Below are positions 35,645 through 44,172 of a stretch of DNA of 64,000 bases, in pieces. Position 1 is the stretch's first letter. Every line of letters starts with the position of its first letter. The stretch spans positions 186,001-250,000 of the forward strand of contig JAIOPC010000017.1 of the NCBI GenBank assembly GCA_021414085.1, in the 5' to 3' direction. The notes beneath the pieces were generated by a model, which saw only the letters and a list, made by a program, of their open reading frames with translations, did not search any database and was not told the DNA's origin. This stretch comes from Actinomycetes bacterium. Lineage in GTDB: Bacteria > Actinomycetota > Acidimicrobiia > Acidimicrobiales > Ilumatobacteraceae. The translations under genes were made by a program, and so were the position numbers.

Positions 35645-36958
35645 ATGGGAAATCGACGAGTTCGAGTGATGTGGTGCGATCTCAATGGGCTGTCGCACGG
35701 GCGCTATGTGCCCGAGCGGCGCCTCTACGAGCACGGGCATCATGCCGTGACAACGCTGGTGATGAACGTAGAGCGCGACATCCTGCCGGTCGCCGGCTAC
35801 TCGGCCGATGTTGGTTTCCCCGACCTTTCCACAGTCCCGCTCGTCGACACGCGACGAGCGGGCTGGGAGGTCGACACCGACGTTGTCATCGCCGACCTCG
35901 AATACAACAACGAACCCTTGCCGATTGGTCCGCGCAACGCGCTGAAGCGCGCAGTACAGGCATGGCACGCACTCGGGTACGAGCCGATGCTGGGCTTCGA
36001 GATGGAGTTCTACGTGATGCAACCCGACGCCGATGCGCCGGGAGGCTTCTCGCCGCTACACATCCCGTCGCACCGCGTGTACGGCGTTGGGACAGGCGGC
36101 GACAACACGGGCTTGATGTTCGACCTGTTCGACGCCGCTGAGGATTCGAGCCTCGACCTAGAAGGAATGATGGGCGAGTTCCATCCCGGCCAGATGGAAT
36201 TGAACATGAAGTACGGTCCGGCGCTCGATGCCGCGGATCGAGCGTTCATCTGTAAGGACATGACGCGCGAAATAGCAAGCCGCAAGGGCTACTGCATCAC
36301 GTACATGGGTCGGCCCAGCGCGGTGTTGGTCGGCAGTGGATTGCACATCAACTTCTCGCTCAACCCACTGAAAGGCGGGGCGAACGCATTTGATGATCCC
36401 AAGGCGGAGTACGGATTCTCATCACTGATGCGGCAATGCCTCGGCGGGCTGATTCATCATCACGAGGCTTTGGCCGCGATGTCGGCACCGACGATCAACA
36501 GCTACAAGCGACTGATTCCAGGCATCATCGCCGGCTATTGGGCGAACTGGGGTCTCGACAATCGCATCAGCACGTATCGCGTGCCGTGCGAGCGCGGCGC
36601 GGCGACTCGCATCGAGAACCGCATGCCCTGTGGCTCGGCGAATCCGTACCTCGCGGCAGCGGCAATGCTGAACGCGGCGCTGCTCGGTGTTGTCGACGGT
36701 AGAGATTGCGGGCTACCGCAGGTCGGCGATGGCGATGCCGAACCCAACACGGATCGGCACACTCCGCACACGCTCGCCGATGCGCTCGACGCATACGAGG
36801 CCGACTCAGTGTTGTGCGAGGCGATGGGCGGCGACCTAACCCGGGCCTATGTCGCGATTCGTCGCGACGAGGTCGCGCGTTGGGAGGCGGCCGGCAACGA
36901 GTGGTCGGCCGACGAAATCACGCCCTGGGAACTGAACGAGTACCTGCCGTTCTACTGA
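35645..36958 (+). CDS. glutamine synthetase-family ligase (gamma-glutamyl-amine synthetase-like)
   Basis: 437 residues from ATG 35645, shorter than GlnA (about 470). Active-site residues of the family are kept: GFEMEFYVM, GEFHPGQMELNM, GSGLHINFSL (ATP/metal His), NSYKRLIPG, and RIENRMPCGSANPYLA. The usual adenylylation Tyr loop of GlnA is not seen. Members of this branch (PuuA, IpuC, GlnA3-like) join glutamate to amines rather than ammonia. The context (permease plus ring-cleavage genes) favours a gamma-glutamylated amine. The substrate is inference. Confidence 0.85.
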   Translation: MGNRRVRVMWCDLNGLSHGRYVPERRLYEHGHHAVTTLVMNVERDILPVAGYSADVGFPDLSTVPLVDTRRAGWEVDTDVVIADLEYNNEPLPIGPRNALKRAVQAWHALGYEPMLGFEMEFYVMQPDADAPGGFSPLHIPSHRVYGVGTGGDNTGLMFDLFDAAEDSSLDLEGMMGEFHPGQMELNMKYGPALDAADRAFICKDMTREIASRKGYCITYMGRPSAVLVGSGLHINFSLNPLKGGANAFDDPKAEYGFSSLMRQCLGGLIHHHEALAAMSAPTINSYKRLIPGIIAGYWANWGLDNRISTYRVPCERGAATRIENRMPCGSANPYLAAAAMLNAALLGVVDGRDCGLPQVGDGDAEPNTDRHTPHTLADALDAYEADSVLCEAMGGDLTRAYVAIRRDEVARWEAAGNEWSADEITPWELNEYLPFY

Positions 36959-37623
36959 GAGTTGTTCGGCGCGTCTAGGCCGAGCAGTGGTAGGCACCCC
37001 GCAACACCGTGCAACGTGATGTCGTCGCGCTGCAGGCGAGCGACGAAGTCGGCGCGGCTCATTTCGAACAGGTGCATCGTGTCGCTGTCAGCGCGTCGGA
37101 GCTGGCGGCGCACACCGACCGCGCTGTAGCCGAGGCTGCGGGTCACGCCAAGCGACGGTTCGTTGTCGTGCCAAGCCGACGTGGTCGCGTGTTCGGCTCC
37201 GAAGCCAAGGAAACCGAGTTGCAGCGTGGCGACTCGCATCTCTTTGCCGATTCCTTTGCCCTGAAACTCGCGGCCAAGCCACGATCCGGTTCCGAACTCA
37301 CGCAGAGTCGGAAAGTTCGTTGTCTCCAACGCTGTGGTTCCGACAACTGTCCCGTCGACGATCGTGGCCAGGCCGATCGACCAAGAGTTGGGCGTGGTCT
37401 CGGCTCGGTTCCGCCAGTAGAACTGCATCGCGTTGCGCTCGAGTTCCGGCGAGGCGACATCGGACCACGGGAGCCCAAATGGCATGGTGGAAGGGTCGTG
37501 GATTCCCTTCGCGGACAGCAGCGCGAGTTCGGTAGCGAGTTCGTCGTCGAGATAGCGCAGCTCAAGCCGCGGCGTGCGCACGCGCAGATCGAACAGCGGC
37601 CAAATCGGATGCGTCACTGACAC
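36952..37623 (-). CDS. GNAT-family N-acetyltransferase
   Basis: 223 residues from GTG 37623 (GTG 37617 is the next option; the frame opens at 37761). RimJ/RimL-type GNAT: LRTPRLELRYLDD-like beginning (VRTPRLELRYLDDELATELA), acetyl-CoA loop LGREFQGKGIGKEMR, and the ATTSAWHDNEPSLGVTRSLGY motif. It transfers an acetyl group from acetyl-CoA to an amine, protein or antibiotic; the acceptor is unknown. Its 3' end overlaps the GS-like gene by 7 bp in convergent orientation. Confidence 0.85.
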   Translation of the reverse strand: MSVTHPIWPLFDLRVRTPRLELRYLDDELATELALLSAKGIHDPSTMPFGLPWSDVASPELERNAMQFYWRNRAETTPNSWSIGLATIVDGTVVGTTALETTNFPTLREFGTGSWLGREFQGKGIGKEMRVATLQLGFLGFGAEHATTSAWHDNEPSLGVTRSLGYSAVGVRRQLRRADSDTMHLFEMSRADFVARLQRDDITLHGVAGCLPLLGLDAPNNSQ

Positions 37624-37669
37624 ATTGTGACGTACTGGCAGCTGAGACTCGCCCCGATTATCAACCGAT

Positions 37670-38899
37670 TCAGCTGGGGATGTTTGAGGGCCGAAATGCT
37701 GTGACGAAGGTCGGCACACCGAATGCGATCGACAGAATGACGACGTCGCTCTCGGGAACACCGCCGGTTCCGGCGTAAGTGACAGTTCCGGTCGTCACCG
37801 GCAGATTCTGCAAACCATCAATCGTCGCAATCAGGTCCGCGGCAGCGACTGAACATGCTTGCGTGGCAGCGGCCGCAAGGATCTGCACCGCGTCGGCGGC
37901 GATTGCTCGAAAGCTGATTGTTCTGGAGTCCACCCCAGCGTCTTGCGTGTCGGCGAGAAACTGTGCGACGCCGTTGGTTTCGAGCGGGAAGGTATGTGTC
38001 GCGAAGTAGACGCCGTTGGCGGTGTCGCCCGCCGTCCACAGAACGGTTGCATCCAAGCCATCAAGGCCGAGCACCTTGATGGCCCCGAGGTCGGCAGTGT
38101 CGAGCTGTTCGAGGAGCACTTCCATTTGTGGCATCTCCATCGCGGTGAAAAGAACGTCGGGCGTCTCGCTGAGTGCCGCGATTTCGTTGACCTGGGTACT
38201 GAAGTCGTTATCGGCGAGGCTGTACGGATAGTCGGCGAGGACGGTGCCACCGCCTTCTTCGAACACCGTCGTGAAGTACTCCGTGTTGCTGGAGAAGTAG
38301 CGGTCGTCGGAGCTGCTGAATGTGATTGCCGTTAGTCGTCCTTGGCTCAGTGTCCATTCGGCCATGGCCGAGGACTGCACCGGATCGGTGAAGCCGCCGA
38401 GAAATGCGCCGCGGGAGGGATCGGCGAGTGCCGGGTCGGTCGACGCCATGAAGATGACCGGTGCTTGGCCGTCGACCGTGTCGAGGAGTGGCGTGCCAGT
38501 GCTTGCGAAGCGCGGGCCGATCAGCGCGTTGACGCCGTCGTCCAGCAACTCTTGCGCAGCGAGCTGTACCGCGGCCGGATCGCCCTCGATGTCCTTCACG
38601 ACGTACTCGACAGGTAACCCACCGACGCCACCAGCCTCGTTGATCTTGTCGATCATCACCTGCGCCGCCTCCGAGCCAGGCTGGTCAGAAGGGGCACCGA
38701 GTGACCCCAAGTCGGCGGCGTAGCCGATGCGTAGGGGAGTGCTGAGCGTGCAGTTGTTGATGGTTGTGCTCGTTGTGGTCTCGACATCACCATTGGTCTC
38801 GTCGGCCGGTTGAGTACTGGCGGTGTTCTCGTCGTCGGAGCACCCAACGCCGAGAAGACTCAATGACAGCAGAACAATCGGACTCATGCGCTTTCTCAT
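37670..38899 (-). CDS. ABC-transporter substrate-binding lipoprotein (branched-chain amino acid type)
   Basis: 409 residues. Lipoprotein signal with lipobox LGVGC and Cys20, a Thr-rich linker (residues 30-48), then a Peripla_BP_6/LivJ-type bilobed domain starting CTLSTPLRIGYAADLGSLGAP. The N-terminal-lobe pattern (MIDKINEAGGVGGLPVEYVVKDIEGDPA) and the later YFTTVFEEGGGTV are characteristic. It should capture amino acids or related solutes for an ABC importer. No permease or ATPase genes are adjacent, so it is an orphan receptor here. Confidence 0.88.
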   Translation of the reverse strand: MRKRMSPIVLLSLSLLGVGCSDDENTASTQPADETNGDVETTTSTTINNCTLSTPLRIGYAADLGSLGAPSDQPGSEAAQVMIDKINEAGGVGGLPVEYVVKDIEGDPAAVQLAAQELLDDGVNALIGPRFASTGTPLLDTVDGQAPVIFMASTDPALADPSRGAFLGGFTDPVQSSAMAEWTLSQGRLTAITFSSSDDRYFSSNTEYFTTVFEEGGGTVLADYPYSLADNDFSTQVNEIAALSETPDVLFTAMEMPQMEVLLEQLDTADLGAIKVLGLDGLDATVLWTAGDTANGVYFATHTFPLETNGVAQFLADTQDAGVDSRTISFRAIAADAVQILAAAATQACSVAAADLIATIDGLQNLPVTTGTVTYAGTGGVPESDVVILSIAFGVPTFVTAFRPSNIPS

Positions 38900-38946
38900 G
38901 GCCGCAGCCTACTACCACGAATCCGTGCTAGTTTACGAACGAACGG

Positions 38947-39210
38947 CTAGAGCGAAATCAGCAAGATGCCGGAAGCCAAAAGTGCGAGACCGACACCGAT
39001 CCGGATGAAGGCGGCCTTTCGGCTGGGAAGCTCGTGATCCTTGCCTGAGCGCATGTGATGAGATCCCGATGCGAGCGTTGGGACGTGGTCGCGCAGCAGT
39101 GGGCGCGACTTCCACCCGATCGACGCGTCCCAAGCTCTGCTACCCGATGATTCGCGCGGTGCGAGTAGCGCCAACGCGAAGATCAGAAGGATTACGCCAA
39201 ACCCCTTCAT
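38947..39210 (-). CDS. small membrane protein of unknown function
   Basis: 87 residues. An N-terminal helix (MKGFGVILLIFALALLAP) and a C-terminal helix (IRIGVGLALLASGILLISL) flank a hydrophilic middle with several His and Lys residues. There is no recognisable family. It starts 7 nt after the stop of the SnoaL-like gene and probably belongs to that fcl operon. Small two-helix proteins of this kind are common; it is kept because of the spacing and the two clean helices. Confidence 0.5.
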   Translation of the reverse strand: MKGFGVILLIFALALLAPRESSGSRAWDASIGWKSRPLLRDHVPTLASGSHHMRSGKDHELPSRKAAFIRIGVGLALLASGILLISL

Positions 39211-39217
39211 GAGTCAC

Positions 39218-39655
39218 CTACTTCGTGGGATTCATCGACTCGAGCATCTTGGCCATTTGTTGGTGCACCAGATTCACCGCTTGCAGGGGGCGAATCATTA
39301 CTCGGAACTCCACGATGCGGTCGGCATCGTTCACGCGAATGATGTCGACGCCGTTGACGTACTTGCCCTCGACGGTGGTTTCGAATTCGAGCACTGCGGT
39401 GTCGCCAGCCAACACCTGCTTGGTGTAGCGGAATCCGCCGCTGCTGCTGCCGCCGCCGTCGTCCGGCGCCGATTTCTCGCCGGGAAGCGTTTGGCCCGCG
39501 GCTTGCAGGTACAGCATGGTGATCGCCTTCCCGCGCTGCGGTGTGAAGACGATCGGCGAATAGAAGACGACATCGTCGTCGAGTAAATCGTCGAGCCCGC
39601 CAGCAAGTTCGCCGCGCAGGTATGCGTGCCACCGCTCGATCACGTGCTCGATCAA
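39218..39655 (-). CDS. SnoaL/NTF2-like protein
   Basis: 145 residues from TTG 39655, which makes a TTGA overlap with the fcl stop; GTG 39643 is an alternative. NTF2-like cone fold: IERWHAYLRGELAGGLDDLLDDDVVFYSP, TPQRGKAITMLYLQ, AVLEFETTVEGKYVNGVDIIRVND and IVEFRVMIRPL near the end. Such domains are either enzymes (isomerases, cyclases) or ligand-binding folds; the residues here do not identify a reaction. Confidence 0.75.
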   Translation of the reverse strand: MIEHVIERWHAYLRGELAGGLDDLLDDDVVFYSPIVFTPQRGKAITMLYLQAAGQTLPGEKSAPDDGGGSSSGGFRYTKQVLAGDTAVLEFETTVEGKYVNGVDIIRVNDADRIVEFRVMIRPLQAVNLVHQQMAKMLESMNPTK

Positions 39656-40614
39656 GACGGCTCGCGTTCGGCTTCGGCTCGGTTTGCCTTGTACCAGTCG
39701 ATGGTGGCTTGCAATCCCTGCTCGAACGGCATCTGCGCGCGCCATCCGAACTCCGCCTCCGCGCGTGCGGGGTCGACCCGGCGACGCGGTTGACCGTCGG
39801 GCTTGGTCGGATCCCACACCAGATCGCCGTCGTAGCCGACCATCTGCGCAATGAGCTCGACCGTTTCGCGGATCGTAATCTCGCGGTTGGTGCCCAGATT
39901 GATCGGTTCGTCGCCGTCGTACAGCTCCGACGCGAGCACGATCGCTTCGGCCGCATCGTCGACATAGAGGTACTCGCGGCTGGCGGTACCGGTGCCCCAC
40001 ACTTCGATCTTCTGATGGCCCTGTTCCTTGGCCTCCACACAACCCTTGATGCGCGCCGGGATGACGTGGCTGACTGACGGATGGAACTTGTCGCCGGGCC
40101 CGTAAAGATTGGTTGGGATCAGGTACGCGAACCTCTGTCCGTATTGGGCGCGATTGACTTGCGCGTGAATGAGGTGCGCCTTCTTCGCGATGCCATACGG
40201 CGCGTTGGTTTCCTCTGGGTAGCCATCCCACAGGCTTGATTCGCGAAACGGCACCGGCGTGAACTTTGGGTACGAGCACACCGTGCCGAGCAGCACCGTC
40301 TTCTCGACTGAAGGGGCGACTCGCGCAGCCTCGATGATGTGGGTGCCCATCAGCAGGTTGTCGAGGTACAGCGACGCAGGCGCTTCCTGGTTGTACCCGA
40401 TACCGCCGACTCGCGCGGCGAGATGCATGATGTGGGTTGGCGTCGTGTCGGCTAGCAGCTGCTCGGCGACACCGGGCTGGGTGAGGTCGTAGTCGCGGCT
40501 ACGCGGGACGGCAACCGTGGCTCCCAATGCCTGCAGCTTGCCGACAACGACGCGACCAAGAAACCCTGCTCCGCCCGTGACGACAACACGCCGACCGTCC
40601 CAGAACCCCGTCAT
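39652..40614 (-). CDS. fcl: GDP-L-fucose synthase
   Basis: 320 residues from ATG 40614. SDR epimerase/reductase with the NADP loop VVTGGAGFLGRVVV, HLAARVGGIGYNQ, LLGTVCSYPKF, the catalytic NAPYGIAKKAHL (Tyr and Lys) and the GTASREYLYVDDAAEAI segment typical of WcaG. It converts GDP-4-keto-6-deoxymannose to GDP-L-fucose, so its substrate would come from gmd at 48.7 kb. Divergent from a glycosyltransferase gene with about 13 bp between the start codons. Confidence 0.92.
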   Translation of the reverse strand: MTGFWDGRRVVVTGGAGFLGRVVVGKLQALGATVAVPRSRDYDLTQPGVAEQLLADTTPTHIMHLAARVGGIGYNQEAPASLYLDNLLMGTHIIEAARVAPSVEKTVLLGTVCSYPKFTPVPFRESSLWDGYPEETNAPYGIAKKAHLIHAQVNRAQYGQRFAYLIPTNLYGPGDKFHPSVSHVIPARIKGCVEAKEQGHQKIEVWGTGTASREYLYVDDAAEAIVLASELYDGDEPINLGTNREITIRETVELIAQMVGYDGDLVWDPTKPDGQPRRRVDPARAEAEFGWRAQMPFEQGLQATIDWYKANRAEAEREPS

Positions 40615-40627
40615 AGGTGTCAATGCT

Positions 40628-41725
40628 ATGTCCGGGCAGGGCATGATGGGTCGCGTGCGAGTCGCGTACACGCTTGAACAATGTTGGCATCGGGTGCCTG
40701 GCGGCACCGGTGTCGCGGCGCTACGAATTGCCGAGGCGTTGGGTCCGCACAACGATGTACGCCTGATGGGCGTCGCTGGGCGTCACCGCCGCTTGCCACC
40801 GGAACCGTGGGTGCCAGCCATACCGGTGGCTCAGCTACCGATCGCCTCGCCGTGGCTCTACGAGACGTGGCTACGCCTGCAGTGGCCGAAGGTGGAGGTC
40901 GCGACTGGCCCGGTCGACATCGCTCACGCCACCACGCTCATCCCGTGCCCCACGGACGCAAAGTTGGTGGTGACGCTGCACGATCTTGCGTTCTTGCACG
41001 ATCCGACTCAGTTCACTCGCCACGGCGTTCGTGTGTTTCGCCAAAGCCTGCGACAAATCCGCCAGCGTGCCGACCTGGTGTTGTGTTGCAGCCAAGCGAC
41101 TATGGACGACTGCGTGGCCTCGGGCATCGGTGCCGATCGACTGCGACTAGTGCCACTGGGAGTTGAGACTTCGCGAGCTGATCACGACGAGATTGCGCGC
41201 GTTCGCGCGGCGCACGACCTTCCCGAGGAATACGTGCTCTTCGTTGGCACGGTCGAGCCGCGTAAGAACCTGCGTGGCCTCGTGGCCGCGTTGAAACTGC
41301 TGGGCGACGCTGCTCCGCCACTGGTTGTCGCCGGCGCTGCCGGCTGGGGCACCACCGGCGTCGAGGAGAGCGAACACGTTCGATTCCTCGGCTTCGTTCC
41401 GAGCACAGATCTCGGTGGGCTGTACGGCGGGGCCAGCGTGTTCTGCTATCCGAGTGAGCGCGAGGGGTACGGACTGCCGGTGCTGGAGGCGATGGCCCAA
41501 GGTGTTCCCGTCGTGACCAGTCGCGGCACCGCCACCGAAGAAGTCGCGGGCACGGCAGCGGTGCTGGTGGATCCGAAAGATCCGACCGACATTGCTCGTG
41601 GCATTGAGGAGGCGGGTAACCGGCGCAAAGAGTTGCACGCGAAGGGTCTCGCCCGCGCGCAACGGCGCAGTTGGGCCACGACCGCCGACCTCACCGCCGC
41701 TGTGTATCGCGAGCTTGCTGGCTGA
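40628..41725 (+). CDS. glycosyltransferase, GT4 family (mannosyltransferase-like)
   Basis: 365 residues from ATG 40628; ATG 40643 or 40646 and GTG 40655 (VRVAYTLEQCWHRVPGGTG) are credible later starts. Two Rossmann domains: LHDLAFLHDP, the GTVEPRKNLRGLVAALKLL phosphate loop and the E-x7-E-type nucleotide site PSEREGYGLPVLEAMAQGVPVV. GT4 enzymes of this shape often use GDP-mannose or similar. First of three glycosyltransferase genes joined by overlaps. Confidence 0.9.
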   Translation: MSGQGMMGRVRVAYTLEQCWHRVPGGTGVAALRIAEALGPHNDVRLMGVAGRHRRLPPEPWVPAIPVAQLPIASPWLYETWLRLQWPKVEVATGPVDIAHATTLIPCPTDAKLVVTLHDLAFLHDPTQFTRHGVRVFRQSLRQIRQRADLVLCCSQATMDDCVASGIGADRLRLVPLGVETSRADHDEIARVRAAHDLPEEYVLFVGTVEPRKNLRGLVAALKLLGDAAPPLVVAGAAGWGTTGVEESEHVRFLGFVPSTDLGGLYGGASVFCYPSEREGYGLPVLEAMAQGVPVVTSRGTATEEVAGTAAVLVDPKDPTDIARGIEEAGNRRKELHAKGLARAQRRSWATTADLTAAVYRELAG

Positions 41726-42846
41726 TGCACTCCAACGCCATGTCGAAGACCGACGAAGTCTTGGTGAACCTTCTCTGGTGCGTGCCGGGGAAGGTCGGCG
41801 GCTCAGAGGAGTACCTGGTTCGGCAACTGCTCGGCCTCGCCGAACAACCAGAGCAGCGATGGACGCTCTCTGCGGCAGTGGCGCGCGGGTTGCCCGCGGC
41901 GCACCCAGAGCTGGCCGGCGTGGCGCGCCTTGTCGAACCGAGTTTCGACAGCCGCAGTCGTGTTCGGCGCATACTCGGCGAGGCGACGTGGTTGAAGCGA
42001 GCATCCGCCGACGCGGCGCTGGTGCACCACGGTGGTGGCACAGCGCCGCTGCGCGCGCAGCGGCCGTATGTGCTCACCGTCCACGATCTGCAATTCCGTA
42101 CCTACCCGCACTACTTCTCCCGTGCGAAGCGCGCGTATCTTTCGGCCGCGATCCCGCGTTCGGTGAGCGGTGCCGCGGTGGTGACGGTGCCGAGCGCATA
42201 CGTGCGCGACAGCGTGATTCGGGCGTACAACGCAGAACCCGAGCGTGTGTTGGTGGTGCCGCACGGCATTGAGCCGACGCTGGTAGACGACGTGACGCCC
42301 GCCGATGAGCTTCGGGATCGCTTTGGGCTCGGCGAAGGCCCAATCATCGTGTATCCCGCCGTCACGCACCCACACAAGAACCATCGCTTCCTTCTCACAC
42401 TGTTGCGCGAGCGATGGACAGACCCGGACCTGCGGTTAGTTCTTGCCGGTGGTGTCGGGAGCGCCGAGAGCGGCGTGCAGGCGTCGAGCGATTCACGTGT
42501 TCGCCGGCTCGGGCGAGTGTCGGCCGCCGACCGCAACGGGCTGTTGGCGATGGCAGAGGCAATGGTTTTCCCCAGTGAGTACGAAGGCTTTGGCGCACCG
42601 CTGATCGAAGCGATGGCGCTCGGCGCGCCCGTGATTTGCAGCAATGCCACGTGTATGCCAGGCATCGTCGAGAGCGCAGCGCTAGTGCTGCCGCTTGAAC
42701 TCGACGCGTGGGCTGGCGCGCTCGACGAAGTACGCCGCCGGCGCACAGAACTTGTGGCCGCGGGGCAACGTCGCGTGCAGGCCTTCACGTCGTTCGCCAG
42801 TGGCGCCGCTCTGGCTGCCGCCTACGAGCAAGCGATGGGTTCATGA
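41725..42846 (+). CDS. glycosyltransferase, GT4 family
   Basis: 373 residues from ATG 41725 (TGATG overlap with the preceding stop); the frame opens earlier at 41671. The N-domain begins VNLLWCVPGKVGGSEEYLVRQLLGL and the C-domain has YPAVTHPHKNHRF, LLAMAEAMVFPSEYEGFGAP and EAMALGAPVIC. Same GT4 class as its neighbour but only distantly similar, so probably the next sugar in the chain. Confidence 0.9.
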   Translation: MHSNAMSKTDEVLVNLLWCVPGKVGGSEEYLVRQLLGLAEQPEQRWTLSAAVARGLPAAHPELAGVARLVEPSFDSRSRVRRILGEATWLKRASADAALVHHGGGTAPLRAQRPYVLTVHDLQFRTYPHYFSRAKRAYLSAAIPRSVSGAAVVTVPSAYVRDSVIRAYNAEPERVLVVPHGIEPTLVDDVTPADELRDRFGLGEGPIIVYPAVTHPHKNHRFLLTLLRERWTDPDLRLVLAGGVGSAESGVQASSDSRVRRLGRVSAADRNGLLAMAEAMVFPSEYEGFGAPLIEAMALGAPVICSNATCMPGIVESAALVLPLELDAWAGALDEVRRRRTELVAAGQRRVQAFTSFASGAALAAAYEQAMGS

Positions 42847-44099
42847 AGCGGCAGCGAAACGTCGAGTCGTTGCGAATAGCGGTCCTGTGTCCGCACTTTG
42901 CGCCCGACACCGCGCCCACCGGTGTCGTGTTCACTCGCATCGTGCACGAACTGGCCGCGCTGGGGCACGAACTGCACGTGATCACCACACTTCCTTGGTA
43001 TCGCGAGCACGCGATCGAGCCGGAGTGGAGAAGCACCGGATGGAAGGGCAAGTTGGTTCGGCGTGAGACGACGTCGTGGGGCTCGATCACGCGTGTGCAT
43101 CCGTTCCCAGGTGCCGACAAGCGAAACCTGTTGCGTCGCGCGGCTGGCTTCGTCGGCTTCAGCGCGCTCGCCGGGTTGACGTCTTTGCGCGGTGGTCGCG
43201 TCGATGCCGTGATCGCAATGTCGCCGCCACTGACGCTCGGGCTCACCGGGTGGGGAACGCACCTCATTCGGCGCGGACCGCTGGTGTTCAACATTCAAGA
43301 CGTGTTCCCGGATGCGGCGGTGGCGACCGGTGCGATTACCAATCGCACCGTGATTGCGGTCGCGCGTCGGCTCGAACGAATCAGCTATCACCGGGCGGCC
43401 GCGGTGACGGTGCTGTCCGACGACCTGCGCGACAACGTGGTCGCGAAGGTGAAGCCATCGCATCGATCGCGAGTGCATGTGATTCCGAATTTCGTAGATA
43501 CCGAAGTCATCGCACCCTCGGATCGGATGACCAAGCTTCGCGGTGAGCTCGGCATTGGTGACGAGCCGGTCGTCCTCTACGCGGGCAACATCGGCTTCTC
43601 GCAGTCGCTTGAGATGGTGATCGACGCGGCTGGCGAGTTTCCGGGTGTGACCTTCCTGATCAACGGCGACGGCGCTGCCCGCGGCGCGTTGCAGGATCGG
43701 GCGGCCGCGATGCGCAATGTGGTGTTCAGCGGCTATCAGCCTCAGGAGCGGCTGCCGGAACTTTTGGCCACCGGCGACATTCATCTTGTGCCGCTGAAGG
43801 CCGGCCTGGGGCGGGTCAGCGTGCCTTCCAAGACGTATTCGATCCTTGCTGCTGGGAGGCCGGTACTCGCCGCTATCGACCCGGGCACCGAAGTGCCGCG
43901 AATACTGCAGTCCAGTGGCGCCGGCGTTGCAGTCGACCCGGATCAGCCGGAACAGTTCGTGGCCGCGCTGCACTCGATGTTGGGCGACCTTGCGGGCTGG
44001 ACGCTGAAAGGCGCCGCTGGCCGTGAGTGGGTCTTGCGCGCCGCGTCGCCGAGGGCCGTCGCCTTGGAGTACGAACGGCTGATTCGGGCGCTGGCCTGA
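42843..44099 (+). CDS. glycosyltransferase, GT4 family (WbuB-like)
   Basis: 418 residues from ATG 42843 (ATGA overlap). The N-domain starts RIAVLCPHFAPDTAPTGVVF, followed by HVITTLPWYREHAIEPEW, and the C-domain has LYAGNIGFSQSLEMVIDAA, FLINGDGAARGAL and VPLKAGLGRVSVPSKTYSIL. This matches the WbuB/WcaI-type GT4 group that builds O-antigen or colanic-acid-like chains, often with a fucosamine acceptor. The donor is not certain. Confidence 0.9.
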   Translation: MKRQRNVESLRIAVLCPHFAPDTAPTGVVFTRIVHELAALGHELHVITTLPWYREHAIEPEWRSTGWKGKLVRRETTSWGSITRVHPFPGADKRNLLRRAAGFVGFSALAGLTSLRGGRVDAVIAMSPPLTLGLTGWGTHLIRRGPLVFNIQDVFPDAAVATGAITNRTVIAVARRLERISYHRAAAVTVLSDDLRDNVVAKVKPSHRSRVHVIPNFVDTEVIAPSDRMTKLRGELGIGDEPVVLYAGNIGFSQSLEMVIDAAGEFPGVTFLINGDGAARGALQDRAAAMRNVVFSGYQPQERLPELLATGDIHLVPLKAGLGRVSVPSKTYSILAAGRPVLAAIDPGTEVPRILQSSGAGVAVDPDQPEQFVAALHSMLGDLAGWTLKGAAGREWVLRAASPRAVALEYERLIRALA

Positions 44100-44157
44100 C
44101 GGCGCTCAGCCAGCCGCCACCACGACGGCAGGCACAGCTTTTACGCCATCCAGGCGC

Positions 44158-44163
44158 TAGCCT
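44158..44163 (+). promoter_or_regulatory. -10 box TAGCCT for the Thr-rich surface protein gene
   Basis: TAGCCT ends 9 bp before GTG 44173. Confidence 0.4.
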
Positions 44164-44172
44164 CGCTCCCTC

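Noticed and set aside
42822-43973. 383-codon minus-strand frame
   Set aside because: Complement of the WbuB-like gene; no recognisable motif.
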